Part shown: positions 16,137 to 25,395 of the stretch, one piece after another | How positions within the stretch are numbered: position 1 is the stretch's first letter | Layout of the letters: each line of letters begins with the position of its first letter | Assembly (NCBI GenBank): GCA_036394195.1 | Contig: DASWFO010000335.1 | Span: 22,771 to 86,770 of the forward strand | Direction: 5' to 3' | Origin: DATJPD01 sp036394195 | GTDB taxonomy: Bacteria; Pseudomonadota; Alphaproteobacteria; CACIAM-22H2 | Length of the DNA stretch: 64,000 nt | Position numbers and translations under genes: made by a program | The notes under the pieces: generated by a model | What the model was told of the DNA's origin: nothing | The model's database searches: none | Seen by the model: only the letters and a program-made list of their open reading frames with translations

Positions 16137-16790
16137 ATGACCTACCAGTTCCCCGCTGCCGCCTGGCGTCCGAGCACCAAGCCGTCCGCCGGCTCCCCCG
16201 CCCAACCCCCCCTGGATCAAGCCGAGTTCGCCGCCAGCATCGCGGACGCGCTGTTTTCGTCGCCGGGTGCCACGCGGCGCCGGCCGAACCCGAAATCCGC
16301 CGCGGACATGCTGGCCGAGCTCGAATCGCAGGCCCGCGAGATCGTCGGTCTGGCCGGCGAGTCGACCGCGGTTGCGAGTTTCCGCACCTTCACCGCGTAT
16401 CGGACGTTCCGCGCCAAGCTCGCCGACTTTCAGACCTTCTGCGGCGTCATCGAAGGCTATCTCGGCCGCCTCGCTTTGCATCGCCGGGCCGAGCTCGAAG
16501 AGCGCTTCTATGCCCTGTGGGGCGCCATCTACCGACCCGCGCTGAAGGCCCTGGCCGGGTTCTTCGCGGTCATCGAGCGCGATGGCGTGATGCCGCTCGG
16601 CGCCCGCGAGATCCTCGAGGCCGAGATGCTGGCGCTCGAGACCATGTGCGGCGTCATGGCCGATCCTCGGTTCGGCGGCCACAACGCCGAACTCGTGGCC
16701 GAGACCCAGGCGCTAATCGCCCGTGTCGGCAAGCTTGCCGACCGCGCCAGCTCCCTGCCCGAGCTCGTCGACACCCGCGACGCGGCGTAA
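16137..16790 (+). CDS. Hypothetical protein, helical
   Basis: This 217-residue protein is not recognised. The first 55 residues are Pro/Ala/Ser-rich and probably disordered; the rest is predicted helical with heptad-like hydrophobic spacing. No membrane or signal sequence is seen. Coding is supported by third-position GC bias matching its neighbours and by the AT-rich promoter-like stretch just upstream. Confidence 0.6.
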   Translation: MTYQFPAAAWRPSTKPSAGSPAQPPLDQAEFAASIADALFSSPGATRRRPNPKSAADMLAELESQAREIVGLAGESTAVASFRTFTAYRTFRAKLADFQTFCGVIEGYLGRLALHRRAELEERFYALWGAIYRPALKALAGFFAVIERDGVMPLGAREILEAEMLALETMCGVMADPRFGGHNAELVAETQALIARVGKLADRASSLPELVDTRDAA

Positions 16791-16845
16791 AGCCAGCGTT
16801 CAGCCCTCAGCTGGTCAGCAATCAACAGCAGCGGGGAGCCGTCCG

Positions 16846-16863
16846 GCTGACGGCTGATAGCTG
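16846..16863 (+). repeat. 18-mer GCTGACGGCTGATAGCTG, left of lepA
   Basis: An exact inverted copy lies on the other side of lepA at 18760-18777. The surrounding bases are made of further GCTGA/TCAGC words, so this is a simple repeat family rather than a terminal repeat of a known element. Confidence 0.5.
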
Positions 16864-16943
16864 GCCGTTGCATCAGCGGCCCCGGAACCTTATGTTCCCG
16901 CCCTTCCCCTATGGCTACCATCCTGCACCCGGCCACCGCCGCG

Positions 16944-18746
<1,803 letters not shown>

Positions 18747-18759
18747 CTGGGATAGCCGT

Positions 18760-18777
18760 CAGCTATCAGCCGTCAGC
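18760..18777 (-). repeat. Inverted copy of the lepA-flanking 18-mer
   Basis: This is the exact reverse complement of 16846-16863. Another partial copy (CTGATAGCTGAC) follows near 18798. These lie in the 85-bp gap between lepA and the convergent small membrane gene and can form hairpins that might terminate both transcripts. Confidence 0.5.
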
Positions 18778-18831
18778 AATCGGCCAGGCACGGCTCTTCT
18801 GATAGCTGACAAGCTGAAGGCTGACCGCTTC

Positions 18832-19143
18832 TTACCCAAACCCGCTCTTGCGTTTGCGCCTGCGCCTGCCGGACAGAATCCCCAGGATCACCGCCAAGCC
18901 GATCAGCACCAGCCATGCCGGCCAGACCAGCAGCGGAAAGATGACGTCCTGCCACAGGAACGGGTGAATGTAGCGCTCGATCACCGCCTGGACGAGGTTC
19001 AGCGACCCGCGGTCGATCGTGTACCACAGCGCGCCGATCTCAGTCGGACTGTAGGCGCCGGTTTTCAGATAGATCAGGCCGTCGTGGCCGGCCGCGATCA
19101 GCGCCAGCAACAGCAGGATCCAGGCGACACTCCGCCCGACCAT
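18832..19143 (-). CDS. Small membrane protein, unknown function
   Basis: This is a 103-residue protein with an N-terminal helix (about residues 5-20), a short amphipathic middle (WYTIDRGSLNLVQAVIERYI) and a C-terminal membrane helix (about 68-90) ending in a strongly basic RRRRKRKS tail. The positive-inside rule puts that tail in the cytoplasm. Similar small proteins occur in alphaproteobacteria, but I know of no assigned function. Confidence 0.7.
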   Translation of the reverse strand: MVGRSVAWILLLLALIAAGHDGLIYLKTGAYSPTEIGALWYTIDRGSLNLVQAVIERYIHPFLWQDVIFPLLVWPAWLVLIGLAVILGILSGRRRRKRKSGFG

Positions 19144-19382
19144 GTGGCCTCCCGTTCGGCTGCGGCGACCCGACTCGACACACCGTCTCGTGGGCGGGAC
19201 CTTAACAAAATGACGCAGCCCTCTCCACCGGGCGCAATTCGTGCCAAAATCTAGGTGTTTTCCTGGACGAAACTCAGGTTTTAATGGGAGTCCACGCCCT
19301 CGGGCGGCACGCTAGGCTGCGCCCCGGGTGAACCCTGAGGGCTTAAAAAGACCTTTAAAAATCAGTGACTAAGGAGGAGACG
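19144..19382. other. Intergenic region before 19383
   Basis: This 239-base gap has an AT-rich stretch around 19341-19365 and ends in the strong Shine-Dalgarno AAGGAGGAG. I see no gene or clear palindrome. Confidence 0.35.
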
Positions 19383-19619
19383 GTGAACGAAGAATTGGCC
19401 AAGCTCAAAAATGAGATCCAGCGCGCCGGACTGACCGCCCCGGCCATCCAGTCGCGGCTGGTCCGGCCCGACCGGCTGCGGGCGTTGCGTATTCGCCTGC
19501 GGACCTTTCTTGATACCTACCGGCGCGCCTTGCCGCACACGGAAGCCGTGAGCGTGCGCACCTGGATCGAAAAGGTCGACCGTGCCATTGCCGACGTGTC
19601 GGCGCGCCAGCGCGCCTGA
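19383..19619 (+). CDS. Small hypothetical protein
   Basis: This 78-residue protein uses a GTG start at 19383, chosen because AGGAGG ends about six bases upstream; an in-frame GTG at 19365 lies before the Shine-Dalgarno. It is charged, helical and cytoplasmic (LRIRLRTFLDTYRRALPH). Family unknown. It is followed by a strong hairpin at 19636-19665, supporting a monocistronic unit. Confidence 0.65.
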   Translation: MNEELAKLKNEIQRAGLTAPAIQSRLVRPDRLRALRIRLRTFLDTYRRALPHTEAVSVRTWIEKVDRAIADVSARQRA

Positions 19620-19635
19620 TCCGTCGTCCTGAACC

Positions 19636-19665
19636 TGACCCCTCCGGTCCCCCCCGGAGGGGTCA
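19636..19665. terminator. Strong hairpin, 12-bp perfect stem
   Basis: TGACCCCTCCGG at 19636-19647 pairs perfectly with CCGGAGGGGTCA at 19654-19665 around a six-base loop. AACC/AGGTT can extend the stem past a one-base bulge. It follows the small gene on the plus strand and the gene remnant on the minus strand, so it may act in both directions. Confidence 0.6.
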
Positions 19666-19681
19666 AGGTTTGTGGCGCCCG

Positions 19682-19786
19682 TTACTTCGGCGGGTTGAAT
19701 TCCTTCCACGGGTCTTTCACCCGCGCGATCGTCTCGAACTCGATATTGGCCAGCTTGCCGTCCGGCTGGCGCGTCCGAAAACCGCG
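19682..19786 (-). pseudogene. Possible 3' remnant of a minus-strand gene
   Basis: About 30 codons reading leftward to a TAA at 19682-19684 end in KLANIEFETIARVKDPWKEF and a lysine terminus, which reads like the natural C-terminus of a folded protein. Upstream the frame runs into the promoter region of the acyl-CoA dehydrogenase and has no start or further protein-like sequence. I interpret it as the tail of a gene whose front was deleted. I cannot name the family, and the call is weak. Confidence 0.3.
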
Positions 19787-19816
19787 ATTAGCTGCTACAC
19801 TCGCGGCCGAGGCGCC

Positions 19817-20968
19817 ATGGATTTCACGCTCAGCGAAGGGCAGCGTCTGTTTACTGAAGCGGTCCGGCGCTTTGCGCAGACCCGCCTCCCTGCCGACGCG
19901 TTGAAGCGCGCCCACGATCCGCGCTTTCCGTTCGATGTCGCCAAAATGGCGGCGGACCAGGGGCTCCTCGGTATCACGCTGCCCGAGGCCGATGGCGGGC
20001 AAGGTGGCTCGCTGTTCGATGCAGTGATCGCGATCGAGCAGGTGGCGCTGGCGTGCCCGCGCAGCGCCGACGTCATCCAGGCCGGCAATTTCGGTCCGAT
20101 CCGCACCTTGGCTGAATATGCCAACCCGGCGCAGAAGAAGCGGTTCCTGCCCGACCTGCTCGCCGGGCGCGCGGTGATCAGCCTCGGCATGAGCGAGCCG
20201 GAGGCGGGCTCGGCCGTCACAGATCTCCAGACGACCGCCCGCCCCGAGGGCGGCGGCTACGTGATCAGCGGCAGCAAGGTGTTCTCGACCCACAGTGCCG
20301 ACGCGGCGCTGTTCCTGGTCTATGTGCGCTTCGGCCCGGGTGTCGAGGGCATCGGCTCGGTGGTGGTGGAGCGCGGGACGCCGGGGTTCACCATCGGGCG
20401 GCCATCGGCCTTCATGAGCGACGAAGAGTGGCGTCAGCTCTATTTCGAGGACTGCCGTATCCCGGCAGAGAACGTCCTGTTGGGGGCGGGGGGCTTCAAG
20501 AAGCAGATCGCCGGCTTCAATGTCGAGCGCATCGGCAACGCGGCGCGGTCGCTGGCGCTCGGCCGGCATGCGTTCAATCTCGCCCGCGAGCACGCCCTGT
20601 CCCGCCGCCAGTTCGGCCGGCCGCTCTGCGACTTCCAGGGGCTGCAGTGGAAGTTCGCCGATATGGCGATGAAGCTCGATGCCGCCCAGTTGCTGCTTTA
20701 TCGCGCCGCCGCCAATGCCGACGAGAACGGCCTGCCGTCCGCGTATGAGACCGCCGCCGCGAAAGCGTATTGCAACCAGGCGGGGTTCGAGGTGGCGAAC
20801 GAGGCGGTGCAGGTCATGGGCGGTCTCGGCTACAGCCGCGAGTCGCTCGCCGAGTATTGCATGCGCCGCACCCGCGGGTGGATGATCGCGGGCGGCTCCG
20901 TCGAGATGATGAAGAACCGGATCGCCGAACACGTGTTCGACCGCCGATTCGATCAGCGTCGGACTTGA
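19817..20968 (+). CDS. Acyl-CoA dehydrogenase family protein
   Basis: This is a 383-residue protein of normal length. The N-terminal helical domain starts MDFTLSEGQRLF, the beta-domain has SLGMSEPEAGSAVTDLQT (flavin/substrate contact), and the C-terminal domain has RRQFGRPLCDFQGLQW and the QVMGGLGYSRE signature. It would oxidise an acyl-CoA to the enoyl-CoA using FAD and pass electrons to ETF. The segment usually carrying the YEGTxEI catalytic glutamate reads IAGGSVEM, so the base may be elsewhere, as in isovaleryl-type enzymes, or be lost. The gene heads a codirectional run with binding proteins, enoyl-CoA hydratase and acyl-CoA synthetase. Confidence 0.92.
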   Translation: MDFTLSEGQRLFTEAVRRFAQTRLPADALKRAHDPRFPFDVAKMAADQGLLGITLPEADGGQGGSLFDAVIAIEQVALACPRSADVIQAGNFGPIRTLAEYANPAQKKRFLPDLLAGRAVISLGMSEPEAGSAVTDLQTTARPEGGGYVISGSKVFSTHSADAALFLVYVRFGPGVEGIGSVVVERGTPGFTIGRPSAFMSDEEWRQLYFEDCRIPAENVLLGAGGFKKQIAGFNVERIGNAARSLALGRHAFNLAREHALSRRQFGRPLCDFQGLQWKFADMAMKLDAAQLLLYRAAANADENGLPSAYETAAAKAYCNQAGFEVANEAVQVMGGLGYSRESLAEYCMRRTRGWMIAGGSVEMMKNRIAEHVFDRRFDQRRT

Positions 20969-20995
20969 ACGAATAAGCTGCGAGGGGAGGATACG

Positions 20996-21997
20996 ATGCG
21001 GAAGATCACGGCACTGGTCGTGCTGATGATGGCCGTGCTCGGCGCCGCGGCGGGGGCGCGGGCCGAGGTCAACGAACTGAGGATCGGGCTGCAGTTCGGG
21101 TTCATCTATCTGCCGGCGACCGTCGCGGTGGAAGAGAAGTTCATCGACAAGCGGGCCGAAGCCGAAGGGCTCGGCGCGGTCAAGGTGACGATCAGCCGGT
21201 TCAGCGGCTCGACGGCCATCAACGACGCGGTGCTCTCCGGCAACGTCGACCTCGGCGCCTATGGATTGCCGGGTATGCTGATCGTGTGGGACAAGACGCG
21301 CGGCCGCCAGGACGTGCGCGGCGTTGCCGCCTTCGGCCGCAATGCGTTCGTCGTCGTCACCAACAAGCCGGCGATCAAGAGCCTCAAGGATTTCGGCGAC
21401 GACGACCGGATATCGCTGCCGGCGACGAACTCGCCGCAGGCGATCCTTCTGAAAATGGCTTCGGAAAAGCTTTACGGCCCCGGCAACGTGTCGCATTTCG
21501 ACACGATGATGGTGGCGCTGCCGCATCCCGATTCGGCAAACGCGCTGCTGTCGGGGAACACGATCAGCGGTTATGTGTCCACGCCGCCGTTCCAGCAGTT
21601 CCTGCTGCGCGACAGCCGCATCCACGCCGTGGCGACAGCCCGCGAGATCCTGGACGGCGAGGAGGCGACCGGCGTCATCCTCGGCGGTGCCCGCAAGTTC
21701 GTCGAGGACAACCCCAAGGTCACGCGCGCCCTCTATTTGGCGCTGGATGACGCGATGCATTTCATCCGCGCCAATCGCGCCCGCGCCGCGGAGATCTATA
21801 TCGCGTCCGAGAACTCGAAGCTGTCGAAGAACGACGTCCAGGAGATGCTGGGCGACGGCTCGACCGAGTTCGACGTGGCGCCGCACGGCTTGAAGCGCTT
21901 CGCCGACTTCATGAAGAAGATCGGCATGCTCGGCCAGTCGCCCGAGCACTGGAAGGAGACGTTCTTCCCGGTGGCCTATGGCCGCATCGGCAGCTAG
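20996..21997 (+). CDS. ABC transporter substrate-binding protein (NMT1/THI5-like), orphan
   Basis: This is a 333-residue protein with a signal peptide cut near AAAGARAE. The fold's first motif (LRIGLQFGFIYLPATVAVEEKFI) and the typical STPPFQQF and VEDNP segments are present. It lies 27 bases after the acyl-CoA dehydrogenase, with GAGGGGAGG before the start. No ATPase or permease lies nearby, so it must share a transporter encoded elsewhere, perhaps one of the two NitT/TauT systems in this window. Confidence 0.88.
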   Translation: MRKITALVVLMMAVLGAAAGARAEVNELRIGLQFGFIYLPATVAVEEKFIDKRAEAEGLGAVKVTISRFSGSTAINDAVLSGNVDLGAYGLPGMLIVWDKTRGRQDVRGVAAFGRNAFVVVTNKPAIKSLKDFGDDDRISLPATNSPQAILLKMASEKLYGPGNVSHFDTMMVALPHPDSANALLSGNTISGYVSTPPFQQFLLRDSRIHAVATAREILDGEEATGVILGGARKFVEDNPKVTRALYLALDDAMHFIRANRARAAEIYIASENSKLSKNDVQEMLGDGSTEFDVAPHGLKRFADFMKKIGMLGQSPEHWKETFFPVAYGRIGS

Positions 21998-22023
21998 GCT
22001 GTCGCCATCCAAGGAGGCGTGAC

Positions 22024-23415
22024 ATGGCATCCCCATCCCGCTGGCCGGATCTCGCGAGCTTTGCGCTGGGCCTCGCCGACGCGGACGTCCCCGACGAGGC
22101 GCGGCGCAAGGCCGTCGATGCGATGACCGATGCCCTCGCCTGCGCGCTGGCCGGCAGCGTCTCCGAGGTGGCACTGCCGATCCTGCGGGCGTTGGGCATC
22201 GGCCCGGGGTCGGCGGCCGGCGGCGCGGCGTTGCTCGGAGCCGGCCGGACGGCGGCTCCGGCGGATGCGGCGCTCTACAATGGCACGATCACCCACGCGC
22301 TCGATTACGACGACGTGACGCACCCCGCCTACAGCCATCCGTCGACAGTGCTGATGCCGGCGCTGTTCGCGCTGGCTGCGGAGGCCCGGTCGACCGGGCG
22401 CGACATCGTCACCGCCTATATCGTCGGGCTGGAGATCTTCGGCAAGCTCGGCCGGGCGCTGAACACGACGCATTATCGCGCCGGCTGGCACGCCACCTCG
22501 ACGTTCGGAAGCATCGCCGCCGCTATCGCGGCCGCACGGCTGCTGAAGCTGACCCCGGCGCAGCTGAGCTCGGCGATCGGCATGGCCGCCTCGGCGTCGT
22601 CCGGCCTCCGCGCCAATTTCGGGACCATGACCAAGCCGCTCCACGCCGGCTATGCGGCGCGGAACGCGGTGCTGGCGGTCAAGCTGGCGCGCGAGGGCTT
22701 CACCGCCAGCGCCGAGGCGCTAACCCACAGGTTCGGCTTCGCGCAGACCTTCAACGCCGGCCGCGCCATCAGGTGGGAGGAATTTCGCAACTGGGGCGAG
22801 CCGTTCGAAATCCTGAGCGAGTTCGGCATCGGCCTGAAGCCGTTCCCGAGCTGTGCCGCGACCCATACCGGCATCGAGGCGGCGCTGCTGCTGCGCCAGG
22901 AGATCGGGGGCGCCATCGATCGCATCCGCTCGATCCGTGCCGGGGTGGCCGAGATGTCGCTGGAGCCGCTGATCCACGTCAAGCCGAGCACGCTCCTCGA
23001 AGGCAAGTTCAGCATGCACTACTGCATTGCCTCGGCGCTGATGGACGGGCAGGTCGATCTTTCGACCTTCACCGAGGCCAAGCTCGCGCGTCCGCAAATC
23101 GCCGATCTGATCGGCCGCACGCAAATGGAGGTGGACGACCGGGTGCGCCACAGTGGGGAGTTTGCGTCGGTCGTGTCCTTCACCCTGGACGACGGGAGCC
23201 GGCGCGAAAAGCTCGTCGAGCTCGCGATGGGCAAGCCGCAGCGCTGGTTCTCTCACGAACGGCTGCGGCAGAAGTTCATGGAGTGCGGCGCCGGCATTCT
23301 TCCGGCCGAACGGCTCGACGACGCGTTTGCGGCGGCGCAGAGCCTCGACCGGCTGCCCAACATCGACTCGCTGCTGGGCCATTTGTCCATCGCCAAAGCC
23401 GCGGCAGCGGAGTAA
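22024..23415 (+). CDS. MmgE/PrpD family protein (2-methylcitrate dehydratase-like)
   Basis: This is a 463-residue protein of the usual length. Family marks include ALDYDDVTHPAYSHPST near residue 100, the helical domain with LKPFPSCAATHTGIEA near 277-292, and HYCIASALMDGQVDL further on. The family includes 2-methylcitrate dehydratase and cis-aconitate decarboxylase; many members encoded beside Bug/TctC proteins have unknown hydroxy-acid substrates. It lies 26 bases after the binding protein gene, preceded by AAGGAGG. A dehydratase or decarboxylase acting on a branched di- or tricarboxylate is the likely role. Confidence 0.9.
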   Translation: MASPSRWPDLASFALGLADADVPDEARRKAVDAMTDALACALAGSVSEVALPILRALGIGPGSAAGGAALLGAGRTAAPADAALYNGTITHALDYDDVTHPAYSHPSTVLMPALFALAAEARSTGRDIVTAYIVGLEIFGKLGRALNTTHYRAGWHATSTFGSIAAAIAAARLLKLTPAQLSSAIGMAASASSGLRANFGTMTKPLHAGYAARNAVLAVKLAREGFTASAEALTHRFGFAQTFNAGRAIRWEEFRNWGEPFEILSEFGIGLKPFPSCAATHTGIEAALLLRQEIGGAIDRIRSIRAGVAEMSLEPLIHVKPSTLLEGKFSMHYCIASALMDGQVDLSTFTEAKLARPQIADLIGRTQMEVDDRVRHSGEFASVVSFTLDDGSRREKLVELAMGKPQRWFSHERLRQKFMECGAGILPAERLDDAFAAAQSLDRLPNIDSLLGHLSIAKAAAAE

Positions 23416-23459
23416 ACGCTTCGGTCTCCGCTCCGCTCCACCAGTCTTGGCATGATGGC

Positions 23460-24422
23460 ATGATTCGAGTTTCGAAGACCCTCAGCGCATTGGCGCTTTT
23501 TCTGGCGTTCGTTGGCCCCGCCGCCGCCTATCCCGACCGGCCGGTCCGCATCGTGGTGCCGTTTCCGCCCGGCGGCGGCACCGACATCATCTCACGCACA
23601 TTGGGCTCCGGCATGTCCAAGGATCTCGGTCAACCGGTCGTTATCGAAAATAAACCAGGCGGCGGCACCATCCTCGGCACCGCCCAGGTCGCGAACGCGC
23701 CGGCTGACGGCTACACCCTCGTGATGGCGACATTCGCGCACGCGGTGAACCCGAGCCTCAAGGCGTCGCTACCCTACGACACCGACAAGGCGTTTCAGCC
23801 GGTGGCGCTCGTCGCGCGCTCCTACAACATCCTGGTGGTCAATCCGAACAGCCGGTTCAAGACGGTCCAGGATCTGCTCGCGGCGGCGAAGGCCAATCCG
23901 GGCAAGCTGAACTACGGCTCGTTCGGGATCGGCACTTCGGCGCATCTCGCCGGTGAGCTGTTCAAATATCTGGGCAAGGTCGACCTGACCCATGTCGCCT
24001 ACCAGGGGGCGGCGGCGGCGCTGACCGATCTGATGGCCGGCCAGATCGACGCCATGTTCACGACTGTCGCCAGCGTCAGCTCCTATATTCAGGCGGAACA
24101 GCTGCGGGCGCTCGCGGTAACCTCGGCCAAACGTTCACCGGCGGTCCCCGATCTGCCGACCATCGCCGAAGCCGGCGTGCCCGGCTATGTGGCCGAGAGC
24201 TGGTACGGGCTTTACGCGCCATCGGGCACGCCGCGCGACGTGGTCGCGCGCCTGAACAAGTCGGCCGCCGAAGCCGTAAAATCGGACGGCTTCAAGAAGC
24301 TGGAGACGGTCGAAGGCCTCACCGTGGCGGTCGGCTCGCCGGACGAGCTGGACCGCTATGTCCGGGGCGAGGAGGCGCGCTGGCGCGACGTGGTCCAGGC
24401 CGCGCATATCGAGCCGCAATGA
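23460..24422 (+). CDS. Bug/TctC-family substrate-binding protein
   Basis: This is a 320-residue periplasmic binding protein. Signal peptide ends near GPAAAYP, then comes the standard RPVRIVVPFPPGGGTDIISR loop that binds carboxylates, ENKPGGG and GTSAHLAGELFK motifs. The start is the ATG at 23460; the two earlier ATGs at 23452 and 23455 run into a stop. No TctA/TctB membrane genes are nearby, as is normal for Bug proteins. The link with PrpD and CoA enzymes suggests capture of an organic acid. Confidence 0.92.
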   Translation: MIRVSKTLSALALFLAFVGPAAAYPDRPVRIVVPFPPGGGTDIISRTLGSGMSKDLGQPVVIENKPGGGTILGTAQVANAPADGYTLVMATFAHAVNPSLKASLPYDTDKAFQPVALVARSYNILVVNPNSRFKTVQDLLAAAKANPGKLNYGSFGIGTSAHLAGELFKYLGKVDLTHVAYQGAAAALTDLMAGQIDAMFTTVASVSSYIQAEQLRALAVTSAKRSPAVPDLPTIAEAGVPGYVAESWYGLYAPSGTPRDVVARLNKSAAEAVKSDGFKKLETVEGLTVAVGSPDELDRYVRGEEARWRDVVQAAHIEPQ

Positions 24423-24434
24423 CGGAGTTCTGAC

Positions 24435-25241
24435 ATGACCGACGCTTCAACCGGTGCGCCCCGAATCGAGCTGTCGATCGACGACGGGATTGCGACCGTG
24501 GCGCTCAACCGGCCGGACGTCCGCAACGCCATCGACGACCGGATGCGTGGCGAGCTCGAAACGGTCCTCGACCGCATCGCCGATGACGAGGCGGTGCGCG
24601 CGGTCGTGCTCACCGGCAACGGCAGCGCCTTTTGCGCCGGCGGCGACATTGCCGGCATGCAGAAGCGCCTGAAGGCGCCGGCGGGGCAAGTCGCCTTCAA
24701 CGGCTGGCGGCGCCAGGTGCGGCTGCATCAAATCGTCGGCAAGCTGCACAAGCTGCCGAAGCCGACCATTGCCGCCGTGAACGGCCCCGCGGCCGGGCTC
24801 GGCTGCGACCTGGCGCTGTGCTGCGATTTCATCATCGCGTCCGAAGCCGCGATGTTCACCATGAGCTTCATCCTGCGCGGGCTGGTCCCCGACGGCGGCG
24901 GCATGTATTTCCTGCCGCGCCGTGTCGGCCTCAGCCGCGCCAAGGAGCTGATCTTCACCGGCCGCCGCGTCGAGGCGCCGGAGGCGCTCGCCATTGGCCT
25001 CGCCGACCGCGTGACCGGTGCCGCCGATCTCCTGAAGGACGCGCGCGACTGGGCGCGCGAGCTGAGCCACGGCTCACCGACGGCACTGGCGCTGAGCAAG
25101 GCAATTCTCGACCAGACGTTCGAGCTGACCGACGAACAGGCGCTGGCGCTCGGGCGCGAGGCGCAGGCGATCTGCTACACCACCGCCGAGCATCAGGACG
25201 CCGTGGCCGCGTTTCTCAACAAGAGCAAGCCGTCGCGATAG
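24435..25241 (+). CDS. Enoyl-CoA hydratase/isomerase family protein
   Basis: This is a 268-residue crotonase-fold protein. The oxyanion-hole segments are AFCAGGDIAGM and VNGPAAGLGCDLALCCDF. The region that usually has the PE(x)8G catalytic glutamate reads FTMSFILRGLVPDGGG, so the first glutamate position is not conserved and the chemistry could be isomerase, thioesterase or hydrolase-like. It starts 12 bases after the Bug gene and lies upstream of the acyl-CoA synthetase, separated by a repeat. Confidence 0.92.
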   Translation: MTDASTGAPRIELSIDDGIATVALNRPDVRNAIDDRMRGELETVLDRIADDEAVRAVVLTGNGSAFCAGGDIAGMQKRLKAPAGQVAFNGWRRQVRLHQIVGKLHKLPKPTIAAVNGPAAGLGCDLALCCDFIIASEAAMFTMSFILRGLVPDGGGMYFLPRRVGLSRAKELIFTGRRVEAPEALAIGLADRVTGAADLLKDARDWARELSHGSPTALALSKAILDQTFELTDEQALALGREAQAICYTTAEHQDAVAAFLNKSKPSR

Positions 25242-25266
25242 TTCGGACGTTGCGAATGCGCGTTGC

Positions 25267-25368
25267 ACCCCCCTCCCTGACCCTCCCCCGCAAGGGGGGA
25301 GGGAACAGAATCGCGCCGCAAATTCTTACTCCCTCCCCCTCGACGGGGGAGGGTTGGGATGGGGGTGT
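25267..25368. repeat. Double-hairpin repeat, copy 1
   Basis: Two G/C-run hairpins, CCCTCCCCC-GCAA-GGGGGGAGGG at 25281-25303 and CCCTCCCCC-TCGA-type at 25331-25353, lie inside outer inverted arms CACCCCCCTCCC / GGGATGGGGGTG. A second copy lies at 63752-63840. This looks like a MITE/REP-type element between the enoyl-CoA hydratase and acyl-CoA synthetase genes. Confidence 0.7.
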
Positions 25369-25395
25369 TGATCGCGCGAACCACGGCAAACGTCT

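Noticed and set aside
19682..22174. Minus-strand open frame of 830 codons opposite acyl-CoA dehydrogenase and binding-protein genes
   Set aside because: It is a GC-bias antisense shadow, with Arg/Asp/His/Gly-rich low-sense protein and no family motif. Only the last 30 codons lie outside plus-strand genes and were treated separately.
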